Shown here piece after piece: positions 8,636 to 11,375 of a stretch of 11,375 bases of DNA. The stretch lies in NCBI GenBank assembly GCA_017995275.1, contig JAGOJE010000015.1:1-11375 (forward strand). Direction: 5' to 3'. Origin of the DNA: Rickettsiaceae bacterium. GTDB lineage: Bacteria > Pseudomonadota > Alphaproteobacteria > Rickettsiales > Rickettsiaceae. Numbering within the stretch: position 1 is the stretch's first letter; each line of letters starts with the position of its first letter. Under the pieces are notes generated by a model that worked only from the letters and a program-made list of their open reading frames with translations, searched no databases and was not told the origin of the DNA. The translations under genes were made by a program, and so were the position numbers.

Positions 8636-8641
8636 TCACCT
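8636..8641 (-). promoter_or_regulatory. leuS ribosome binding site that decides the start
   Basis: AGGTGA on the minus strand, complementary to the 16S rRNA tail, lies 8 nt before the leuS ATG at 8627. It covers the stop codon of the DUF3576 gene and the alternative GTG start at 8639. This supports initiation at the ATG and coupling of the two genes. Confidence 0.6.
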
Positions 8642-9136
8642 TGAACTATTAATATAAAGCTCTTTGGCGCGACGAAGAATTTTCGTTTCCACATCAAGCT
8701 TCACTGATCTCTCAAAATCCCCCTCTAACCAACGACCATTTTTGAAAGTTCTTTGTTGAACAGTCACATCAACAGCCTCTGGGGAGATTACATTACCTCT
8801 AATATTCACTGTAAGTTTCATCGTTCTATTCGGATTCGCTCTATCGCTATACCAATCTGTTGAGAGAACTCCTTTTTTACTATCTATAGTAGCAAGTGGG
8901 GACACAGATTCTAAAATCTCTTTGGAAGCTTGCCACAAAAATTTGTTTACCTTACTATCTGGAGTTTTTGTTGATTCATTCCTAATAGTTCCAGGACGAA
9001 ACACAACGCCTTCTCCACCGATCACAGAGCCCATTTCATCTGCTTTTCTATCTTCTCTACTTTTAGGATAGCCATCATCCTCAGCAAAGCTTATGCAAGG
9101 AAGAATCATAATAATCGCAATAAAAATATATTTCAT
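8636..9136 (-). CDS. DUF3576-family exported protein
   Basis: A 166-residue protein of unknown function belonging, as I recognise it, to DUF3576, an alphaproteobacterial family often encoded directly upstream of leuS, as here. Residues 1-18 are a signal peptide (MKYIFIAIIMILPCISFA, cleavage before Glu19), and Cys14 does not sit in a lipobox, so a soluble periplasmic protein is likely. Family-like blocks are SREDRKADEMGSVIGGEG near 26-43, FLWQASKEIL at 67-76, and LSTDWYSDRANPNRTMKLTVNI at about 91-112, followed by beta-rich sequence (VDVTVQQRTF). I chose the ATG at 9136 because it opens the signal peptide; an upstream TTG at 9268 only extends into the regulator gene. It lies 10 bp after the trcR stop. 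Its stop codon overlaps the leuS ribosome binding site, so translation is probably coupled. Confidence 0.82.
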   Translation of the reverse strand: MKYIFIAIIMILPCISFAEDDGYPKSREDRKADEMGSVIGGEGVVFRPGTIRNESTKTPDSKVNKFLWQASKEILESVSPLATIDSKKGVLSTDWYSDRANPNRTMKLTVNIRGNVISPEAVDVTVQQRTFKNGRWLEGDFERSVKLDVETKILRRAKELYINSSR

Positions 9137-9146
9137 ATAAAAATCA

Positions 9147-9740
9147 CTAGATGTTAGCTGAAAAATCACCATCAGAACTACTACCACCTTCTTCAGAAGA
9201 AAGAGGATGAGAATGTGACATTTGTTGATCAAGAATTTTATCAAGATCGGATTGGCTACAAATACCAAGTAAAACTGGATCCCTTGGACGCAAGTTTTTT
9301 ATATTCCAATGACTACGATCCCTAATAGCTGCAATAGTACTCTTTGTAGTACCAATCAGTTTAGTTATTTGAGCATCCTGAATGTTTGGACATTGCTTTA
9401 AAAGCCAATAAATAGCATCTGGTTTTTCATGTCTTCTAGCAACAGGAGTGTATTTTGTATTCTTTTTCTTTGCAGGAGCGAGTGAATCCATAACACTTAC
9501 AGACAAATGAAGCTCGACTTTAGGATCAGCACTAGCGCGAGATATTTCTTCTTCTGTAAGTTGACCAGTAACTACGGGACTCATGCCAATAATTCCTTGA
9601 GCAACCTCACCATCTGCTATACCTTTCACTTCAAGTTCATGCATTCCACAGAAATCTGCTATCTGCTTAAATGTTAGACCTGTATTTTCCACGAGCCAAA
9701 CAGCTGTAGCCTTAGGCATAATAGGGATTTTTTTAGTCAT
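9147..9740 (-). CDS. trcR: DUF1013 family regulator (TrcR-type cell-cycle transcriptional regulator)
   Basis: A 197-residue protein of the DUF1013 family, conserved across Alphaproteobacteria and annotated there as cell-cycle transcriptional regulator TrcR. Diagnostic blocks are MPKATAVWLVENTGLTFKQI (8-27), the following ADFCGMHELEVKGIADGEVA (28-47), KYTPVARRHEKPDAIYWLLK (96-115) and DAQITKLIGTTKSTIAAIRD (122-141), then LRPRDPVLLGICSQ (150-163). Two helix-turn-helix-like segments, about 22-42 and 121-141, suggest DNA or RNA-polymerase contact. The tail after 173 is Ser/His/Gly-rich and probably disordered. The ATG at 9740 is preferred over a TTG at 9773: it has GGAAG upstream, gives the family's usual MTKK/MPKAT N-terminus, and leaves a sensible leader after the promoter at 9773-9801. 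It heads a run with a DUF3576 gene and leuS. The gene name follows common database usage; the regulon here is unknown. Confidence 0.88.
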   Translation of the reverse strand: MTKKIPIMPKATAVWLVENTGLTFKQIADFCGMHELEVKGIADGEVAQGIIGMSPVVTGQLTEEEISRASADPKVELHLSVSVMDSLAPAKKKNTKYTPVARRHEKPDAIYWLLKQCPNIQDAQITKLIGTTKSTIAAIRDRSHWNIKNLRPRDPVLLGICSQSDLDKILDQQMSHSHPLSSEEGGSSSDGDFSANI

Positions 9741-9772
9741 GATATAATCTTCCAAATAAAAAACTTCTGCCA

Positions 9773-9801
9773 AAGATACTTACTATTGTTCAAAAAGTCA
9801 A
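9773..9801 (-). promoter_or_regulatory. Sigma70-type promoter for trcR-DUF3576-leuS
   Basis: On the minus strand TTGACT (9801-9796, 5 of 6 consensus) is followed by a 17-bp spacer and TATCTT (9778-9773, 4 of 6). A start near 9766 gives a leader of about 26 nt before the trcR ATG. The -35 box overlaps the right arm and T-run of the terminator hairpin of the upstream gene. Confidence 0.65.
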
Positions 9802-9819
9802 TTAGTCATTACCAATTGA
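9792..9819 (-). terminator. Rho-independent terminator of the orphan gene, also a dyad at the trcR -35
   Basis: The minus strand has arms TCAATTGGT and ACTAATTGA around a 4-nt loop AATG, a 9-bp stem with one G-U pair, followed by CTTTTT. This fits a small AT-rich intrinsic terminator about 55 nt after the orphan's stop codon. The same dyad covers the -35 box of the trcR promoter, so it could instead or also be an operator. The stem is weak in G+C, so termination may be incomplete. Confidence 0.5.
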
Positions 9820-9874
9820 TTTTGAATATACAATGCAAAGCAGCAGATAAAATCATGACCTTTTTTCTTTATTA

Positions 9875-10933
9875 TTACGAGTCATAACCATCACTAAGAT
9901 AAGATGAACGTCGTTTCCTACTTGGAACAGAACCCTCTTGGTCTTTTTTAATATACTGTTCCATAAACTTCTTTCTTAATGCCAATTCTTTCTTAATACT
10001 CTTCCTTAATTTAAACCTCTTATATGAAGCATCCAGACTCTCATCACCAGACTTTTCTAAATTATGGAGTTTTTTCTGCAATTTTGTAAGCCTGTCAACA
10101 TTCTCTTCTTTAGGTGCAGAAGCTGTCATATCTTCTATTTTTCCAACCTCCATCCCTAAAGCCCTCATCCTTAGAGCTTTAATTTCTTTTATCATCTCTA
10201 GATTGCCTTCGGCCTCCACTTCCAGAGAATCACACAACGCTATAATAGAAGCACCTTTTTCTTCTTTATTAGTAACATTATCTACTTTTTTCCCACCTTT
10301 ATCAGATTTACTATGAGGACCTTTTTTAGATTTTTTTTGCTGCTTCTTCTCTATCTTTTTAGCAAGATTGTTTAAGAATTTAGCAACGCTTTTATTTTGA
10401 GAAGAGGCTCTCTCTGAAACTTCTTGTAATACTGGTGCAATCGCCCCCTCCTTTCCTCGTTCCATAACTTTATTAGCGACTTTGATAGCTAATGCAACTC
10501 CAGCTAATTTGGGGTTTTTTTTAGCCATTTTTTCAATCTGCTTTTGACCAGCCCTTCCAACACCAGGCGCAATTTTTGAAGCTCCACGCTGCATTTGGGA
10601 TATAATTTTGCTATTGTAACGTTTCTGATATCTTGCAAACGCATTCTTAATAAATTCAAAAGAAAAAGTTACTGCAACACCAACTATAACTGGCGCAAGC
10701 CACGTCATAACAACAGGAGCGAAAGGAAAAACAGCAGCACATGCACCAATAGCCCCAGCAGAAACCAGAACTCCAAACACAACGCAACTAGATAAAACCC
10801 CTATGTCCCAAATCTTTTGACCTAAAGTAATTTTTTTTACCTTAACCTCTTCTTCGTTACCACTTCCTTCATCTGAAGCCGTCTCAACTTCTTCTAGATC
10901 TTCATCACTTCTACTACTACTAGACTTTGGCAT
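9875..10933 (-). CDS. Orphan two-helix membrane protein with charged tails, function unknown
   Basis: I recognise no family for this 352-residue protein. Residues 1-35 are Ser-rich and strongly acidic (DEDLEEVETASDEGSGNEEE). Two adjacent hydrophobic helices at about 46-68 and 71-95 form a probable hairpin, with a Gly/Ala-rich first helix (GVLVSAGAIGACAAVF). The rest is soluble and highly basic: KIEKKQQKKSKKGPHSKSDK around 192-212, helical and probably coiled-coil segments at about 230-262 and 278-330, and a basic then Ser-rich C-terminus, PSRKRRSSYLSDGYDS. There is no signal peptide, so the tails are probably cytoplasmic, or the protein is exported by another route. A polar, charged tail without a Sec signal is compatible with a type IV-secreted effector of an intracellular bacterium, and RKRR could act as a nuclear-localisation-like patch, but that is only inference. 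It is monocistronic: a terminator lies downstream and an inverted repeat directly upstream. The weak ribosome site AGAAG precedes the ATG. Confidence 0.75.
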   Translation of the reverse strand: MPKSSSSRSDEDLEEVETASDEGSGNEEEVKVKKITLGQKIWDIGVLSSCVVFGVLVSAGAIGACAAVFPFAPVVMTWLAPVIVGVAVTFSFEFIKNAFARYQKRYNSKIISQMQRGASKIAPGVGRAGQKQIEKMAKKNPKLAGVALAIKVANKVMERGKEGAIAPVLQEVSERASSQNKSVAKFLNNLAKKIEKKQQKKSKKGPHSKSDKGGKKVDNVTNKEEKGASIIALCDSLEVEAEGNLEMIKEIKALRMRALGMEVGKIEDMTASAPKEENVDRLTKLQKKLHNLEKSGDESLDASYKRFKLRKSIKKELALRKKFMEQYIKKDQEGSVPSRKRRSSYLSDGYDS

Positions 10934-10944
10934 AATTCTTCTGC

Positions 10945-10980
10945 AAATATGTTAAAAACAAATTCTATCTTAACATATTT
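10945..10980. promoter_or_regulatory. Operator-like 11-bp perfect inverted repeat before the orphan gene
   Basis: AAATATGTTAA at 10945-10955 is the exact reverse complement of TTAACATATTT at 10970-10980, separated by 14 bp and ending 11 bp before the start codon. In RNA it would form a stem just upstream of the ribosome site; in DNA it could bind a dimeric repressor. No T-run follows on the minus strand, so it is not a terminator for that strand. Confidence 0.5.
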
Positions 10981-11103
10981 TTCATCACCATCATAACTTA
11001 AGCTACTTCTTTATACTGATTTCCTGATGGTGTGTGGCTATTGTGCAATTTTTTGCTTTTAAATTTTACAATATTCATTTCTGGTATATAAATTTATTAT
11101 GTC

Positions 11104-11120
11104 TATATCATTGATATAAT
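11104..11120 (+). promoter_or_regulatory. Extended -10 (TGATATAAT) inside a 15-bp palindrome
   Basis: TATATCA and TGATATA flank a single T at 11111. The right half continues into TGATATAAT (11112-11120), a perfect TGn-TATAAT extended -10 pointing towards recO about 185 nt away; the left half gives a weaker TGATATAGA on the minus strand pointing at the orphan. No good -35 accompanies either, so promoter activity is speculative. Confidence 0.3.
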
Positions 11121-11126
11121 CGCGCG

Positions 11127-11256
11127 TGTCATTCCTGCCCCTTTTACGTCATTCCGGCCTCCGAGCCGGAATCCAGACAAAAAAGAGCCACGAAGTGGCG
11201 CATGTAATACTGGATCCCGGATCACGGCTCACACAGCTTGCCGGTCCGGGATGACA
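11127..11256. repeat. Palindromic interspersed repeat, Rickettsiales type, multi-hairpin
   Basis: A G+C-rich block in an AT-rich gap. Its ends, TGTCATTCC (11127-11135) and GGGATGACA (11248-11256), pair with one T-G mismatch, and GTCATTCC recurs at 11148-11155. Inside are a perfect 8-bp stem ATTCCGGC/GCCGGAAT (11151-11172, 6-nt loop), a 5-bp stem GCCAC/GTGGC (11187-11199), a pairing ATCCAG (11171-11176) with CTGGAT (11210-11215), and a perfect 8-bp stem ATCCCGGA/TCCGGGAT (11214-11221 with 11245-11252). Similar GTCATTCC...CTGGATCCC...GGGATGACA units are scattered through Rickettsiales genomes as intergenic repeats. It carries no gene and is probably a MITE- or REP-like element. Confidence 0.8.
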
Positions 11257-11279
11257 GTTAAGGAAGGAATAGATACAAT
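11251..11279 (+). promoter_or_regulatory. recO promoter using the repeat's end as -35
   Basis: ATGACA (11251-11256, 5 of 6 to TTGACA) is followed by exactly 17 bp and TACAAT (11274-11279, 5 of 6 to TATAAT). A start near 11286 gives a leader of about 19 nt before the recO ATG at 11305. The -35 hexamer is the terminal six bases of the palindromic repeat. Confidence 0.6.
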
Positions 11280-11304
11280 TTATTATTACATAAGAAAAAC
11301 TTAG

Positions 11305-11375
11305 ATGAGAATAAAGGACACTGCCATAATAATTTCTAAAAGGCCTCTGCAGGAGAGCAGCTTTGTGTTACATTG
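11305..11375 (+). CDS. recO: DNA repair protein RecO, first 23 residues (cut by window edge)
   Basis: The frame begins MRIKDTAIIISKRPLQESSF and stays open to the end of the window. This matches the N-terminal OB-fold strand of RecO, typically 'M.. .DEGIILS.RPLGE.S.I.', a protein that loads RecA onto single-stranded DNA in the RecF pathway. An in-frame TAG at 11302-11304 fixes the ATG at 11305 as the earliest possible start. No obvious Shine-Dalgarno lies next to it; AAGGAAGG is about 40 nt upstream. It is the only plus-strand gene and diverges from the orphan across the palindromic repeat. The identification rests on 23 residues. Confidence 0.7.
   Translation, partial: MRIKDTAIIISKRPLQESSFVLH

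Larger units (their letters stand above)
10934..11126. other. Gene-free leader region of the orphan gene
   Basis: Together with the repeat to its right this forms a 371-bp gap between two divergent genes. It is AT-rich with no coding potential that I can see. It holds an 11-bp inverted repeat (10945-10980), a looser 8-bp one (CACCATCA at 10986-10993 with TGATGGTG at 11025-11032) and a palindrome at 11104-11118. No -35/-10 pair for the orphan stands out: TAGAAT within the first dyad and TATAGA near 11102-11107 are the best -10 candidates, neither with a good -35. Confidence 0.5.

Noticed and set aside
9741..9860. Short minus-strand peptide frame (about 15 codons from the ATG near 9856) as a possible leader peptide of trcR or leuS
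   Set aside because: It has no leucine run, lies upstream of the mapped trcR promoter, and ends at the terminator stem; nothing indicates attenuation.
10986..11032. Inverted repeat CACCATCA/TGATGGTG as an operator
   Set aside because: Only 8 bp with a 31-bp spacer in a low-complexity region; mentioned in the leader-region entry but too weak to call.
11127..11256. tRNA or structured small RNA gene in the G+C-rich block
   Set aside because: No cloverleaf with a T-loop or acceptor stem; the pairing is that of an interspersed palindromic repeat, and the ends are inverted copies.
11127..11256. CRISPR-like repeat
   Set aside because: There is a single palindromic block with only a duplicated 8-mer, no regularly spaced direct repeats and no cas genes.

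Overview
The window comes from an AT-rich alphaproteobacterium, most likely a member of the Rickettsiales or a related host-associated lineage. The pointers are a DUF1013 (TrcR-type) regulator and a DUF3576 exported protein, both families typical of Alphaproteobacteria, the low G+C content, a broken Rpn/PD-(D/E)XK 'transposase' of the kind that litters Rickettsiales genomes, and a G+C-rich palindromic intergenic repeat ending in GTCATTCC/GGGATGAC. I cannot assign a genus from sequence alone.

Layout: every gene except the one at the far right edge lies on the minus strand, so the reading order of transcription is right to left. (1) 11305-11375 is the start of recO on the plus strand. (2) 11127-11256 is a palindromic repeat whose right tip supplies the -35 box of a good recO promoter. 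(3) 9875-10933 is an orphan two-helix membrane protein with highly charged tails. It has a perfect 11-bp inverted repeat just in front of its start and a compact terminator at 9792-9819. (4) A strong promoter at 9773-9801 starts the run trcR (9147-9740), DUF3576 exported protein (8636-9136) and leuS (6159-8627); these three are packed with a 10-bp gap and an overlap of the DUF3576 stop codon with the leuS ribosome binding site. (5) 5856-6098 is a nuclease remnant made by internal deletion, with an extended -10 in front of it, followed after 43 bp by alaS (3182-5812). (6) A good promoter at 3123-3151 starts an envelope operon cpoB, yfgM-like, bamB-like and a bcp-type peroxiredoxin, with gaps of 3 and 15 bp and then a 20-bp overlap; the peroxiredoxin runs off the left edge.

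How the genes fit together: the left operon is envelope biogenesis (CpoB periplasmic TPR protein, a membrane-anchored YfgM-like TPR protein and the BamB lipoprotein of the beta-barrel assembly machine) with an antioxidant enzyme at its end. The middle is translation (LeuRS, AlaRS) together with a cell-cycle-type regulator. The only gene I could not place in a family is the 352-residue orphan. I see no CRISPR array, no intact insertion sequence, no tRNA or rRNA gene and no convincing defence system. The best leads are the orphan with its operator-like dyad, the repeat-donated recO promoter, the tight terminator/promoter overlap in front of trcR, and the internally deleted nuclease.
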